Below, piece after piece: positions 23,798-33,601 of a stretch of 34,772 bases of DNA; within the stretch, counting starts at the first letter, position 1; every line of letters starts with the position of its first letter. The position numbers and the translations under genes are program-made. The stretch covers positions 1-34,772 of the forward strand of contig JAFGKV010000245.1 in the NCBI GenBank assembly GCA_016928395.1, given 5' to 3'. This DNA comes from Candidatus Fermentibacterota bacterium. GTDB taxonomy: Bacteria > JAFGKV01. Under the pieces are notes generated by a model. It made no database searches and was not told the DNA's origin. It was given only the letters and a program-made list of their open reading frames with translations.

Positions 23798-24865
23798 CTA
23801 GCCTCGGGGAGGCTCCATGAGTACCTTGGCGTAGTCTTCCGGCTCTTCCAGTACCTTGCCGGAACCCAAGACCACGCACGAAAGCGGGTCATCGGCGACG
23901 GTCACCGTCAGGCTGGTTTCCTTGGAGAGCCGCATGTCAAGACCTTTCAGCAGTGCGCCTCCCCCCGTCATGACGATGCCGCGCTCGACGATGTCAGCGG
24001 AAAGTTCGGGAGGGGTCCGCTCCAGGGTTCGACGTACACCCTCAACAATGGCGGAAATGGGTTCACTCAGCGCTTCTCGTATTTCGGCCGAGTTGACCCG
24101 GATGGTTCGAGGTATCCCGGCAACCAGGTCGCGGCCTGAAATCTCCATCTCCTTTTCTTCCTTCATCGGGTATGCCGACCCGATGGTGACCTTGATGAGT
24201 TCCGATGTCTGCTGGCCAATTGCCATGTTGTAGTTCTTGCGCAGATACTGGGTCACTGCCTCGTCCATTTCGTCGCCCGCCACCCTGATGCTCTGTTGTG
24301 TCACGATGCCCGAAAGGGCGATGACGGCGATTTCGGTGGTGCCGCCGCCGATGTCGACCACCATGTTGCCGCACGCCGCATTCACCGGCAGGCCGACGCC
24401 GATGGCGGCAGCTACAGGCTCGGCGATCAAGTGAAGATCACGGCATCCGGCGTGTTCGGCCGAGTCCTTGACGGCTCGCTTCTCGACTTCAGTGATACCG
24501 GAAGGAACAGCAACGACGATGCTCGGCTTGATAAAACGCCGGTGATGGAGCACCTTGAGGATAAACTGCCGTAGCATTTCCTCCGAGACCTGGAAATCGG
24601 CAATAACGCCGTCTTTGAGCGGGCGAATCGCCTCCAGATCAGCCGGTGTTCGGCCGAGCATCTGCTTGGCCTCGCTGCCTACCGCCACGCATTTTCGGCT
24701 TCTGGTTTCGACGGCCACGACGCTTGGCTCATTGAGCACAATGCCGCGCCCCTTCATGTAGATGAGGGTATTGGCAGTGCCCAGATCGATGGCGATGTCA
24801 TTCGCCATCATGGTGGGAAGCGAACTGAAAACCTTATACCATCGTTTGAGACTCATCGCACTCAT
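23798..24865 (-). CDS. Rod shape-determining protein MreB (actin-like)
   Basis: This 355-residue protein is the bacterial actin that guides side-wall synthesis. Its ATP-binding signatures are [13 protein letters not shown] (phosphate 1), [14 protein letters not shown] (phosphate 2) and [15 protein letters not shown] (adenosine). A typical MreB stretch [22 protein letters not shown] lies between them. The ATG at 24865 is preferred (a weak GGCGG lies upstream); 24856 is also possible. The open frame extends upstream to 25285 only because it reads through the tRNA-Ser gene. It is the first protein gene of the shape operon. Confidence 0.94.
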   Translation of the reverse strand: MSAMSLKRWYKVFSSLPTMMANDIAIDLGTANTLIYMKGRGIVLNEPSVVAVETRSRKCVAVGSEAKQMLGRTPADLEAIRPLKDGVIADFQVSEEMLRQFILKVLHHRRFIKPSIVVAVPSGITEVEKRAVKDSAEHAGCRDLHLIAEPVAAAIGVGLPVNAACGNMVVDIGGGTTEIAVIALSGIVTQQSIRVAGDEMDEAVTQYLRKNYNMAIGQQTSELIKVTIGSAYPMKEEKEMEISGRDLVAGIPRTIRVNSAEIREALSEPISAIVEGVRRTLERTPPELSADIVERGIVMTGGGALLKGLDMRLSKETSLTVTVADDPLSCVVLGSGKVLEEPEDYAKVLMEPPRG

Positions 24866-25080
24866 TTTGCCGCCATCGTGGTGATCCTGTAGGTTGGTTC
24901 CAACAAAGAGGTCCTCTCCGACCGCATGGCATGGTACACCACACGCCTCTGTTCGCAGCATCAGCCTCGGTGTCGGTGAAAAGACATACCGGGCGGAGAA
25001 AGACGCATGTGGGGATAGACTACAACGCTGCGTATGCTCCCGGCATCCGATGCGCTGAGTCGTCGCATCAGATGTAGGGT

Positions 25081-25176
<96 letters not shown>

Positions 25177-25438
25177 GGGCGCCCACACACAATAGCAAAC
25201 GCAAGGTAGCGAGGCAGTCACGGCTGTCAAGCAGCGCGTGTGGTGCCCGAAGCCGCTCATCCTCCAAAGACTCAGGATGTGCCAAGAGCAGGCCTCAGCT
25301 GACCGTCTAGCCCACGCACCCCTTTGTCGTGCACGGTAGTGCCCAAGGGCATCACACGGACGAGGCCGCCATCCGCTCCGGAGGAAGGCACTCGGCTCGT
25401 GCCCGTGCAGGGGCCTAGCTCCGTGCCCACCCATGAAT

Positions 25439-25452
25439 GCGAGAATTCTCGC
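25439..25452. promoter_or_regulatory. Perfect 14-bp palindrome, possible operator
   Basis: GCGAGAATTCTCGC is its own reverse complement. It lies about 120 bases upstream of the candidate ATPase promoter and about 260 bases from the tRNA. Perfect palindromes of this size in a divergent gap often bind dimeric regulators, but no specific factor is recognised. Confidence 0.4.
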
Positions 25453-25556
25453 TTCCCCCTCCGCGCCGGTGCATCTCCTCGCTTCTGTCTCCTCACCTGG
25501 ATTCCCGCTGGAGTTCGTGGTGGCGTGGTGAGGCGTCACAGAGTGGTGTGGGGGTG

Positions 25557-25585
25557 TTGCCAAATGGAAGGTCCACTTGTATCTA
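25557..25585 (+). promoter_or_regulatory. Candidate sigma-70-type promoter of the V-ATPase operon
   Basis: TTGCCA (25557-25562; five of six consensus bases) is separated by 17 bases from TATCTA (25580-25585; a weak -10). It lies about 65 bases before the first ATPase gene. It is the best pair I can see in this gap, though not a strong one. Confidence 0.4.
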
Positions 25586-25639
25586 TGGCCGCTTACCGAT
25601 TCCCAGACAAACCCACGCATGCACTCACGCAGAGTATTC

Positions 25640-25644
25640 GGAGG
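25640..25644 (+). promoter_or_regulatory. Ribosome-binding site fixing a GTG start
   Basis: GGAGG ends 5 bases before the GTG at 25650 and sets the start of the first ATPase gene. No ATG lies in frame at a suitable place. Confidence 0.75.
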
Positions 25645-25649
25645 CACAT

Positions 25650-25976
25650 GTGCTCCAGCACGCCTTGGAGGCCATTCGCGAGGCGGAACGTCAGGCGACG
25701 GCGATTCTTGCTGACGCAGGGCGCCGAGCTGCCGAACTCCAGGAGGCTTGTTCCCGCGATCTGAAGACCATGGAAGAACGGTCGGCACAAGAGACGGCCG
25801 ACCGGCGCAAGTCCCTCATCGCCGATGCCGAGGCGCGCGGTGCAGCGGACACGCAGAGGATTGCTGCCGAGGCAGCCATGCGCAGCGATGAGCTTCGCGC
25901 AGCTGCCGAGGCCCGGATGGAGGCGGCTGTGGCAGCCGTCACGAAGAGACTGACTGATGGCGGTTCAGCAACTTAA
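25650..25976 (+). CDS. V/A-type ATPase peripheral-stalk subunit (G/H-like)
   Basis: This 108-residue protein is almost entirely alpha-helical coiled coil rich in Ala, Glu, Arg and Lys (AIREAERQATAILADAGRRAAE and similar). That is typical of the G/H (AhaH/NtpF-type) subunit, which pairs with subunit E to form the peripheral stalk. The GTG start at 25650 is set by a GGAGG 5 bases upstream, and the length matches the family. It is the first gene of the ATPase operon and overlaps the subunit I gene by 20 bases. Sequence identity in this family is low, so the call rests on composition, size and position. Confidence 0.8.
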   Translation: MLQHALEAIREAERQATAILADAGRRAAELQEACSRDLKTMEERSAQETADRRKSLIADAEARGAADTQRIAAEAAMRSDELRAAAEARMEAAVAAVTKRLTDGGSAT

Positions 25977-27966
25977 GCGTGTCTACGTAGTCGTCCACGC
26001 TCCGGCTCGTGATGGGGTGGTGGCGGCCCTGCAGGATGCGGCTTTGGTCCATCTTGAGCAATTGGACGAGGGGGAACGCGACCAGAGGGCCGAACCTCTG
26101 GAGGTGGACACCCGCGACTTGGACCGGCGTATGGGCGATTTGGATGCCGCACTAGACTACCTCGGCCGGTATGCGCCCTCGGAGTCTTCGAGGGCGGCCC
26201 CCGTGTCTCGCGACGAATTCCTCGACCTCTCTCGCGATTCCAGCGTTGATGCTACGCTGGCCGAGACTCGGAAAATCCAGGGCGAGCTTGCGGAGCTCGA
26301 TGTCCGGGAAACTCGGCTCAGAGCTGCCATAGGGCATGTGCAACCGTGGCGTGCTCTTCCGGTTCCTCTCGAGTGGCTCAGATCAACGCCCACGACGACG
26401 ATTCTGTGTGGTTCACTCCCGTCTCGATCCGTTGCGACTCTTCGGGCGGCCCTATCCGAGCAGGGTACGGCATGGATCATGGAGGAGGTCTCTGCTGAGA
26501 GCGGAAAGACCAATGTCGTGCTCGCGGATCTCGTCGACGATCCGCCTGACGCCGAGCGTCTGCTCCGGGAGGCAGGGTACCAGCCCATGCTGTTCCCGGC
26601 ATCCCGCGGCACCGTGGCCGAGGTGATCCAGAGCCTGCAGCGCGAGGGCGAGTCTCTGGCCAAAGAACGGGAGACGCTGAAGACCCGGGTGACTGCCCTG
26701 GCCCTGGAACGTGTGAAGCTCATGGCGGCATACGATGACGCGTGGATCCTGCGCCAGCGGCTCGAGGGGCTTCGGGCGGCATCAAAGACCCGGGAATCTG
26801 TGATCATCGCGGGGTGGGCCAAGGCGAACGACGTGGCGCGGATATCCGCACTGGTGGAACGGGAGGGCGATGCCGCGGTGCTGGCGCGGGATCCGCTGCC
26901 CGGCGAAGAGCCGCCCGTTGTCCTCCGCAACGCGCCCTTGGTTGCCCCGTGCCAGGCAGTCACGGGCTTGTACGGCATGCCCAAGTATCAAGAGATCGAT
27001 CCCACACCCCTGCTGGCGCCCTTCTTCGTGGCGTGCTTCGGCATCGCCGTCGGAGAGGCCGGCTACGGTATCATCCTGGCGGTGCTGTCCAAGCTGGCGA
27101 AACGATTCATGAAGCTGTCTGAAGGCAGCGCGCGCTTCATGGACCTAATGTTCTACTGCGGCATCGCGACCTTTGTGGCGGGCATGCTCATGGGAAGCTT
27201 CTTTGCCATCGACTTCGCGAGTCTGCCGCCATCGCTGGCTGGGCTGGCTACCCTCCACGATCGGTTGATTCTGCTTGATCCGCTGAAGCAACCCCTGCCG
27301 TTCCTGGGATTCGTATTGGCGCTGGGGTTTCTGCAGGTGTGGACAGGCGTGCTCATCGGTGGAGTGGTGCAGTGGCGCTCGGGCGACCGACTGCGGGCAG
27401 TGCTCTACAGCGGTGGGTGGATGGCTCTGCTGCCTCTCACGGCAGTGCTGCTTATCCGGCCCGTCGTGGCCGGGATTCCTCTTCGATACCCGTGGATGGC
27501 GGCGGCGGCATCTGTGTTCGTCGGCGCGGGGCTGGGCGCATCCTCCGTGGGCGGCCGAATCGGGTCAGGGCTCTTCGCCCTGTACGGCATTACCGGCTTC
27601 TTCGGCGATGTGTTGTCGTATTCACGGCTATTTGCCCTGGGGCTGGCAACCGGCGTCATGGCTAGCGTCATCAACATCCTCGCGGCCCAGGCGAAGAACA
27701 TCCCCGTGGTGGGCTGGGGCATCATGGCGCTGATCCTCGTGGTGGGTCACCCGGCAAATCTCGCCATCAATGCCTTGGGCGCCTTCGTCCACAGCGCCCG
27801 GCTTCAATTCGTTGAGTTCTTCACCAAGTTCTTTGAAGGAGGCGGGCGCCGGTTCGAACCCTTTGCCCGCAGGTTCCGCTACATACAGGTGGCCCATGGC
27901 AAGGATACGCCCGGAATGGTACGGCAACACCGCGAAGGCGGTAGCATTAGCGAAAGGAGCATTTGA
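25957..27966 (+). CDS. V/A-type ATPase subunit I (membrane a-subunit)
   Basis: This 669-residue protein has a cytoplasmic N-terminal half with coiled coils and a C-terminal membrane half with seven or eight helices. It forms the stator and ion half-channels next to the K-subunit ring. Recognisable segments are AVQQLKRVYVVV at the start, PKYQEIDPTPLLAPFFVACFGIAVGEAGYG, GDVLSYSRLFALGLATGVMA, and near the end ALGAFVHSARLQFVEFF followed by KFFEGGGR. The essential Arg region (SYSRLFALGLA) and His (AFVHSARL) are present. The stop overlaps the subunit K start by one base (TGATG). Confidence 0.93.
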   Translation: MAVQQLKRVYVVVHAPARDGVVAALQDAALVHLEQLDEGERDQRAEPLEVDTRDLDRRMGDLDAALDYLGRYAPSESSRAAPVSRDEFLDLSRDSSVDATLAETRKIQGELAELDVRETRLRAAIGHVQPWRALPVPLEWLRSTPTTTILCGSLPSRSVATLRAALSEQGTAWIMEEVSAESGKTNVVLADLVDDPPDAERLLREAGYQPMLFPASRGTVAEVIQSLQREGESLAKERETLKTRVTALALERVKLMAAYDDAWILRQRLEGLRAASKTRESVIIAGWAKANDVARISALVEREGDAAVLARDPLPGEEPPVVLRNAPLVAPCQAVTGLYGMPKYQEIDPTPLLAPFFVACFGIAVGEAGYGIILAVLSKLAKRFMKLSEGSARFMDLMFYCGIATFVAGMLMGSFFAIDFASLPPSLAGLATLHDRLILLDPLKQPLPFLGFVLALGFLQVWTGVLIGGVVQWRSGDRLRAVLYSGGWMALLPLTAVLLIRPVVAGIPLRYPWMAAAASVFVGAGLGASSVGGRIGSGLFALYGITGFFGDVLSYSRLFALGLATGVMASVINILAAQAKNIPVVGWGIMALILVVGHPANLAINALGAFVHSARLQFVEFFTKFFEGGGRRFEPFARRFRYIQVAHGKDTPGMVRQHREGGSISERSI

Positions 27967-28439
27967 TGGACGGGCTGTCACTCTCACTCCTGGGGGCAGC
28001 GATCGCAGTCATGCTGGCAGGGTTCGGGTCGGTGATCGGTGTCGCCCTCGCCGGCCAGGCTAGCACCGCGGTGATCGGCGAGGACCCGCAGAAGTTCGGC
28101 AAGGTGATCCTGCTCACAGCCCTCCCCGGGACACAGGGGATCTACGGCTTCGTGATAGGGTTTCTGGTTTTGCTCAAGCTCCAGATCATAGGCGGCACGC
28201 CCCCTCCGATCACCACCATCCAGGGCTGGTACATCCTCTTCTCATGTCTGCCCGTGGCCCTGGCCGGCTTCCTGAGTGCCGTGCACCAAGGCAAGGTGTG
28301 CGCCGCGGGTGTGCAGATGACAGCGAAGAGGGCCGAGGAATCGGGCAAGGCCATCATCCTTGGCGTGTTCGTCGAGACCTATGCAGTGCTCGGATTTCTC
28401 GCCAGCTTCCTGATGACCAGCGGAGTGACGTTCGGATAG
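27966..28439 (+). CDS. V-type ATPase subunit K (proteolipid rotor), Na+-type signature
   Basis: This 157-residue double-hairpin proteolipid has four membrane helices and forms the rotor ring. It closely follows Enterococcus hirae NtpK. The five residues that hold Na+ in that ring have counterparts here: Leu53, Thr56 and Gln57 (LPGTQG), Gln108 (HQGKV) and Glu137 (VETYAVLGF). Only the second hairpin carries the ion-binding carboxylate, as in NtpK. Na+ coupling is therefore predicted, not shown. The ATG at 27966 has AAAGGAG upstream; the TTG just before it is rejected. The gene is packed between subunits I and E. Confidence 0.93.
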   Translation: MDGLSLSLLGAAIAVMLAGFGSVIGVALAGQASTAVIGEDPQKFGKVILLTALPGTQGIYGFVIGFLVLLKLQIIGGTPPPITTIQGWYILFSCLPVALAGFLSAVHQGKVCAAGVQMTAKRAEESGKAIILGVFVETYAVLGFLASFLMTSGVTFG

Positions 28440-28445
28440 CCGTTC

Positions 28446-29048
28446 ATGGCACTGGAAGACATCACACGCCGGATCGTTTCTGCCGCGCAGCAGGAGGCTG
28501 ACGCCCTCCTGAGCCAGGCACAGCAGCGGGCGGACGACCTGAAGAGGGAGGCGGCTGAACGCCTCGCCCACGAGATCGTCTCAGCCGAGCAACGTGCGGT
28601 GGAAGAGGCAGCCGCGCGTCATGCCCGCCTGACCGCTACCGCGCAACTGGAGGGGCGCAAGCAGGAGTTGGCGGCCCGACGCGCCCTCGTCTCTTCCGCG
28701 GTGGATCAAGCCCTGGCGCGCCTCGCCAAGGCTGACGAGGAAACCTATGCCGCGTTCCTCCTGGGGATCCTCCTGCAAGCCCCATTCGAGGGCGAAGCGG
28801 ATATCCTGGTCTCCGCCAAGGATCGCGATCTCCTGCAACGCAGGCTTTCCCACTTCCAACGCGAGTTGGATCGGGCCGGACGAGGCCTCACGCTTCGGCC
28901 CTCACCTGAGACCCGTGAGATCGATGGCGGGTTCGTGTTGCGGCAGGGGCGCATCGAGTACAATGCGTCATTGGCGGCCATCAAACGATTCCGTGAGCAT
29001 GATCTGCGGGCTGCCGCCAATGAGGCACTCTTCGGAGAAGATGCGTGA
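28446..29048 (+). CDS. V-type ATPase subunit E
   Basis: This 200-residue peripheral-stalk subunit has an N-terminal helix rich in Ala, Glu and Arg (ITRRIVSAAQQEADALLSQA...). Its C-terminal globular domain carries ILVSAKDRDLL and IDGGFVLRQGRIEYNAS, a diagnostic subunit E motif. It pairs with the G/H-like subunit to brace the catalytic head. The end overlaps the GTG start of subunit C by 4 bases (GTGA). Confidence 0.9.
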   Translation: MALEDITRRIVSAAQQEADALLSQAQQRADDLKREAAERLAHEIVSAEQRAVEEAAARHARLTATAQLEGRKQELAARRALVSSAVDQALARLAKADEETYAAFLLGILLQAPFEGEADILVSAKDRDLLQRRLSHFQRELDRAGRGLTLRPSPETREIDGGFVLRQGRIEYNASLAAIKRFREHDLRAAANEALFGEDA

Positions 29049-30067
29049 CCCCTTCCTTGCTGTGGATTCCTCCCGATGATCTGCGCTATGCCCATGGCGT
29101 GTCCCTTGTGCGGGCCATGGAGTGGACCCTGCTCTCCCGCAAGACCCTGGATGCCATGGCCCGGGCCGACGACGCCGCCGAGGCCCTGGAGGAGTTGAGT
29201 GAAACGCACTACGCCAGCTTCATGACACCGGGGCAACACGTGGCCGATTTCGAGCTCATCCTGAGCCGCGCCCTGGAGAGTGCCTACCTTCTGTTCCGGC
29301 GACTTGTGCTCGACCCCGACCTTGAACAGGGCGCCTTGCGCCTCCATGACTTCCACAACTTGAAGGCGATGTTGAAAGCGAATCTCGAAGGCAGTGAGCC
29401 CGTGGGGATCGTTCCCTTTGGCCTGGTGGATGCCCGGTGCATCCGTGATGCAGTGGAGGGAAGAGACTACCAGGGGCTGCCTTTGGATCTCGCCGCTGTA
29501 GCGCGGCAGGCCTTAGGATCGTACCAGATCTCCCGCGATCCCAGGCTCTTGGAGGTCATCATCGATACCGCCGCCGTCGCAGCTCGCGTTTCATCCTTCG
29601 CAGGCCTGAACACACAGGTTCTGCCCGACTATGCGGTGCTCCTGGCCGATACCACCAATATCCGCACAGTGGTACGCATGGGCCGTTCGAACCAGGATCC
29701 TTCGTTGTTTGATCTGGCCTGCATACCAGGGGGGTCACTGCCGGTTGACTCGTTGCGACTCTCGCTCGGTAAGAGGGCAACTCTGGGGGAAGTCTACTCG
29801 ATGACGCCGTATGCCAAGGCCGTACGTGAGGGCTTGGCATATCTCCAGGAGAAGAACTCCTACGCAGTGCTGGATCGGGAGCTGGAGAATCTTCTTATTG
29901 GCACGCTCAGAGAGACGAGATTCGTGTTCTTCAGCCCTGCTCCCATTGTGGCGTTCCTCCTGGCCCGGGAACATGAGGTGCGCATGATCCGCCTCGTCAT
30001 GGTTGCCAAGATCAACCGAATCCCCGCCGAGCTTATCGCGGCGAGGCTACCGATGCTGTATGCCTGA
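29045..30067 (+). CDS. V-type ATPase subunit C (central-axis connector)
   Basis: This 340-residue mostly helical subunit links the rotor ring to the central shaft. It has the family segments YAHGVSLVRAMEWTLLSR near the start and DFHNLKAMLKANLEG at about 101-115. PYAKAVREGL lies further on, and near the end are FFSPAPIVAFLLAREHEVRMIRLVMVAKINRIP. The start is GTG at 29045, coupled to subunit E. Its end overlaps the subunit F gene by 8 bases. Confidence 0.9.
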   Translation: MTPSLLWIPPDDLRYAHGVSLVRAMEWTLLSRKTLDAMARADDAAEALEELSETHYASFMTPGQHVADFELILSRALESAYLLFRRLVLDPDLEQGALRLHDFHNLKAMLKANLEGSEPVGIVPFGLVDARCIRDAVEGRDYQGLPLDLAAVARQALGSYQISRDPRLLEVIIDTAAVAARVSSFAGLNTQVLPDYAVLLADTTNIRTVVRMGRSNQDPSLFDLACIPGGSLPVDSLRLSLGKRATLGEVYSMTPYAKAVREGLAYLQEKNSYAVLDRELENLLIGTLRETRFVFFSPAPIVAFLLAREHEVRMIRLVMVAKINRIPAELIAARLPMLYA

Positions 30068-30416
30068 CGGAATGGCGTTTCTGGGCAGCAGCGACAGCGT
30101 CAAAGGTTTCACGCCTTTGGGGGTCGCGCCCTACCCGGTCCATGACCGGGAGTCCGCCCTTCAGGCTCTTCGCGGCTGCGTGAGGGAGGGCTATGCCATC
30201 GTGTGTGTAACCGAGGAGATTGCCGAGCTTCTGGAGCCTGAGCTTAAGGCTTTGCGGTTCCAGCCCACTCCCGCTGTCTTGGTCGTACCCTCGATGACGG
30301 GTTCCACCGGCTTGGGACTCCGCAGACTGAAGACCCTCGTTGAGAAAGCGGTTGGCGCCGACATTCTCTCCCGGGAAGGCCCTGCGCAAGGCGCAGGCGA
30401 GGCTAAGAGGGACTAG
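30060..30416 (+). CDS. V-type ATPase subunit F
   Basis: This 118-residue small central-stalk subunit has the Rossmann-like pattern MAFLGSSDSVKGFTPLGV near the start, EGYAIVCVTEEIAELL in the middle, and ILVV..PS-like strands (AVLVVPSMTGSTGLGL). The ATG at 30060 is chosen because it overlaps the end of subunit C and removes a non-family leader. The stop is immediately followed by the subunit A start. Confidence 0.9.
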   Translation: MPDGMAFLGSSDSVKGFTPLGVAPYPVHDRESALQALRGCVREGYAIVCVTEEIAELLEPELKALRFQPTPAVLVVPSMTGSTGLGLRRLKTLVEKAVGADILSREGPAQGAGEAKRD

Positions 30417-32213
30417 ATGAAACAAGGTGTAGTCGAAAAGGTATCGGGCCCCTTGGTGGTCGCCCAGGGACTTCTGGACGCGAAGATGTATGACGTGGTG
30501 CTGGTCAGCGACCACCGCCTGGTGGGCGAGGTCATCGAGCTTCGGGGCGAGAAGGCCTCTATCCAGGTCTACGAGGAAACCGGCGGTCTTGGCCCCGGAG
30601 AGCCGGTGTACAGCACGGGGGCGCCGTTGTCGGTGGAACTGGGGCCGGGGTTGATCGAATCCATCTACGACGGCATCCAGCGCCCGCTGGATGCCATCCG
30701 GGCTGCCACGGGCGACCTGATTCACCGCGGTGTGTCGGCACCGGCCTTGAATCGGGAAAAGAAATGGGAGTTTGTGCCCACCGCAAAGATCGGAACCGAG
30801 GTGCACGGTGGCGACGTCTTGGGCACGGTGCAGGAAACCGACCTGGTGGCACAGAAGATCATGGTGCCTCCCGGTGTCGAAGGCACGCTGGCCGCCTTGG
30901 AACAGGGCTCCTTCACCGTCGAGGAGCCCATCGGGGCTGTGAAGACGGCGGACGGCAGTGAGCTGGCGCTTCTCCTCATGCATCGCTGGCCCGTACGCCG
31001 CAGCAGGCCCTATGTGCGCAAGATCTCGCCCTCGATGCCCTTGGTGACGGGCCAGCGGGTCATCGATGCGTTCTTTCCGTTGGGTAAGGGTGGCACCGGA
31101 TGTGTTCCCGGCCCGTTCGGCTCAGGCAAGACCGTGATTCAGCATCAGCTCGCCAAATGGGCTGACGCGGATATCATCGTCTATGTCGGCTGCGGCGAGC
31201 GGGGCAATGAGATGACCGACGTGCTCATGGAGTTCCCGGAGCTGGTGGATCCGAAGAGCGGCAAGCCCCTCATACGGCGGACCGTGCTCATCGCCAATAC
31301 CTCCAATATGCCCGTGGCGGCCCGGGAGGCCTCGGTGTATACGGGAATCACCATTGCCGAGTACTTCCGCGATATGGGCTACTCGGTGGCCGTCATGGCT
31401 GACTCCACCTCCCGTTGGGCCGAGGCTATGCGCGAGATGTCGGGCCGGCTCGAAGAAATGCCCGGCGAGGAAGGCTACCCCGCCTACCTCGGTACCAGGA
31501 TCGCGGAGTTTTATGAACGGGCCGGCCGGGTTATCTGTGCAGGCTCCGAGGGTCGCGAGGGAGCCCTCTCGGTCGTAGGCGCGGTGTCTCCTCCCGGGGG
31601 TGACCTGTCGGATCCGGTGGTGCAGGCGACACTGCGGGTCGTCAAGGTCTTCTGGAGTCTGGAGGACAAGCTGGCCTACAAACGGCACTTCCCCGCCATC
31701 AACTGGCTGACCAGCTACTCCCTTTACACGAGGAATCTCGACTCACACCTGCGTGAGACTCTTGGTGACGAATGGATCGCCATGCGCGATGCCGCGATTG
31801 CCTTGCTGCAGAAGGAAGCGGAACTCGAGGAGATCGCCAGGCTTGTGGGTGTCGAGTCGCTTTCGGCGGGTGACCGCCTGATTCTGGAGACCGCACGGTC
31901 CATCCGGGAAGACTTCCTCCACCAGAATGCATTCCACGAAGAGGATACCTACACCTCATTGGATAAGCAGAAGGCACTCCTCTCGCTCATCATGCATCTG
32001 GACGGGCGCATGAAAGAGGCTCTGGAAAGGAAGGTCGATCCGCTTGTCCTGTTCGCGGTCAAGGTGCGGGAGCGCATCGCCCGGGCTAAGTTCATGCCGG
32101 AGCGGGATCTGGGTGCCGTACTCGCCATCAAGGATGAGATCGATCAGGAAGTTGACGGGCTCATTGCTTCAGTGACCGCGGATATCCTCCCGACCACAGC
32201 GGAGAAGACATGA
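30417..32213 (+). CDS. V-type ATPase catalytic subunit A
   Basis: This 598-residue catalytic subunit hydrolyses or makes ATP in the peripheral head. It contains the N-terminal barrel ([13 protein letters not shown]), the non-homologous bulge region typical of V/A-type enzymes, and the P-loop GPFGSGKT at 232-239. Further on are [15 protein letters not shown] with the catalytic Glu, [14 protein letters not shown], and the C-terminal helical domain. The length is normal. It starts directly after subunit F, with GAGGGA as a likely ribosome-binding site, and overlaps subunit B by ATGA. Confidence 0.96.
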   Translation: MKQGVVEKVSGPLVVAQGLLDAKMYDVVLVSDHRLVGEVIELRGEKASIQVYEETGGLGPGEPVYSTGAPLSVELGPGLIESIYDGIQRPLDAIRAATGDLIHRGVSAPALNREKKWEFVPTAKIGTEVHGGDVLGTVQETDLVAQKIMVPPGVEGTLAALEQGSFTVEEPIGAVKTADGSELALLLMHRWPVRRSRPYVRKISPSMPLVTGQRVIDAFFPLGKGGTGCVPGPFGSGKTVIQHQLAKWADADIIVYVGCGERGNEMTDVLMEFPELVDPKSGKPLIRRTVLIANTSNMPVAAREASVYTGITIAEYFRDMGYSVAVMADSTSRWAEAMREMSGRLEEMPGEEGYPAYLGTRIAEFYERAGRVICAGSEGREGALSVVGAVSPPGGDLSDPVVQATLRVVKVFWSLEDKLAYKRHFPAINWLTSYSLYTRNLDSHLRETLGDEWIAMRDAAIALLQKEAELEEIARLVGVESLSAGDRLILETARSIREDFLHQNAFHEEDTYTSLDKQKALLSLIMHLDGRMKEALERKVDPLVLFAVKVRERIARAKFMPERDLGAVLAIKDEIDQEVDGLIASVTADILPTTAEKT

Positions 32214-33589
32214 TCAAGGAGTACCTCACCACATCCGAAGTCGTTGGGCCCCTCATGCTCGTGGAGCAGGTACAGGGGGTGAAGTACGAAGAACTGGTCG
32301 AGATCGAGTTGCCCAGCGGCGAGATCCGCCGGGGCAAGGTGCTGGAAGTAGACCAGGACCGTGCTCTGATCCAACTGTTCGAGGGCTCCTGGGGGGTCGA
32401 CGTGCCCAATAGCCGGGTCCGCTTCCTGGGCCGTGGCATCGAGATCGGCGTGTCTCCCGACATCCTTGGGCGGGCCTTCGACGGGCAGGGTCGCCCCGTA
32501 GACGGCGGCCCCGAGCTGATCCCGGACGCCAGGCTTGACATCAATGGAAGCCCCATCAACCCCTGTGCCCGCGACTACCCGTCCGAGTTCATTCAGACCG
32601 GCTTCTCCTGCATCGATGGTCTGAACACGTTGGTTCGGGGGCAGAAACTGCCGATCTTCTCCGGCTCGGGACTTCCCCATCCCCAGATGGCTGCGCAGAT
32701 CGCACGCCAGGCCAAGGTGCTGGGCAAGACCGAGAGCTTCGCCGTGGTGTTCGCCGCCATGGGAATCACCTTCGAGGAGGCTGATTACTTCCTCTCCGAC
32801 TTCCGCCGTACCGGCGCCATTGAGCGGGCGGTGCTGTTCCTCAATCTGGCCAATGATCCCGCTATTGAGCGTATCTCCACTCCTCGCATGGCCCTTACGG
32901 TCGCGGAGTACCTAGCGTTTCAGTTAGACATGCATGTGCTGGTGATTCTGACCGACATGACCAACTACTGTGAGGCGCTGCGCGAGATAAGTGCGGCCCG
33001 CAAGGAGGTGCCGGGGCGCCGGGGTTACCCGGGCTATTTGTACACAGATCTTGCGACCATCTATGAGCGGGCCGGCAGGATCAAAGGCAAGAAGGGCTCA
33101 ATCACACAGATACCGGTACTTTCCATGCCGGAGGATGACAAGACGCACCCCATCGCCGATCTCACCGGCTATATCACCGAGGGTCAGATCATTATGTCGC
33201 GGCAGATGCACAAGCGAGGCATCTATCCTCCCGTAGACGTTATGCAGTCACTGTCGCGTTTAAAGGACAAGGGCATCGGTGACGGCAAGACCAGGGAAGA
33301 CCATTCGGATGGGTTCAACCAGCTCTTCGCGGCATATGCGCGAGGCAAGGAAGCCCACGAGCTGGCGGTTATCCTCGGCGAAGCGGCCTTGAGCGAACTG
33401 GACGGCGCGTATTTCCGCTTTTCTGATGAGTTTGAGGAGCGTTACATACAGCAGGGGACGGAGGAAGACCGGACCATCGTCGAGACTCTGGATCTGGGGT
33501 GGGAGTTGCTTCGCACGTTGCCGGCCAGTGAGATGAAGCGCGTACGCGAGCGATTTCTCAAGAAGTATTTCCTGCAGGAAGCCGAATAG
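32210..33589 (+). CDS. V-type ATPase non-catalytic subunit B
   Basis: This 459-residue regulatory partner of subunit A forms the alternating head. It lacks a classical P-loop and instead has [19 protein letters not shown], characteristic of B subunits. [45 protein letters not shown] is represented by its two hallmark parts, [14 protein letters not shown] and [31 protein letters not shown] lies near the C-terminus. It is translationally coupled to subunit A through the ATGA overlap at 32210. Confidence 0.96.
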   Translation: MIKEYLTTSEVVGPLMLVEQVQGVKYEELVEIELPSGEIRRGKVLEVDQDRALIQLFEGSWGVDVPNSRVRFLGRGIEIGVSPDILGRAFDGQGRPVDGGPELIPDARLDINGSPINPCARDYPSEFIQTGFSCIDGLNTLVRGQKLPIFSGSGLPHPQMAAQIARQAKVLGKTESFAVVFAAMGITFEEADYFLSDFRRTGAIERAVLFLNLANDPAIERISTPRMALTVAEYLAFQLDMHVLVILTDMTNYCEALREISAARKEVPGRRGYPGYLYTDLATIYERAGRIKGKKGSITQIPVLSMPEDDKTHPIADLTGYITEGQIIMSRQMHKRGIYPPVDVMQSLSRLKDKGIGDGKTREDHSDGFNQLFAAYARGKEAHELAVILGEAALSELDGAYFRFSDEFEERYIQQGTEEDRTIVETLDLGWELLRTLPASEMKRVRERFLKKYFLQEAE

Positions 33590-33601
33590 GAGGCAGCCGC
33601 G

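Larger units (their letters stand above)
25177..25649. other. Divergent intergenic region between tRNA-Ser and the V-ATPase operon
   Basis: These 470 bases contain no recognisable gene. They should hold promoters for the tRNA/mre unit on the minus strand and for the ATPase operon on the plus strand. A 14-bp palindrome (25439-25452) and a candidate promoter (25557-25585) are listed separately. Confidence 0.5.
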
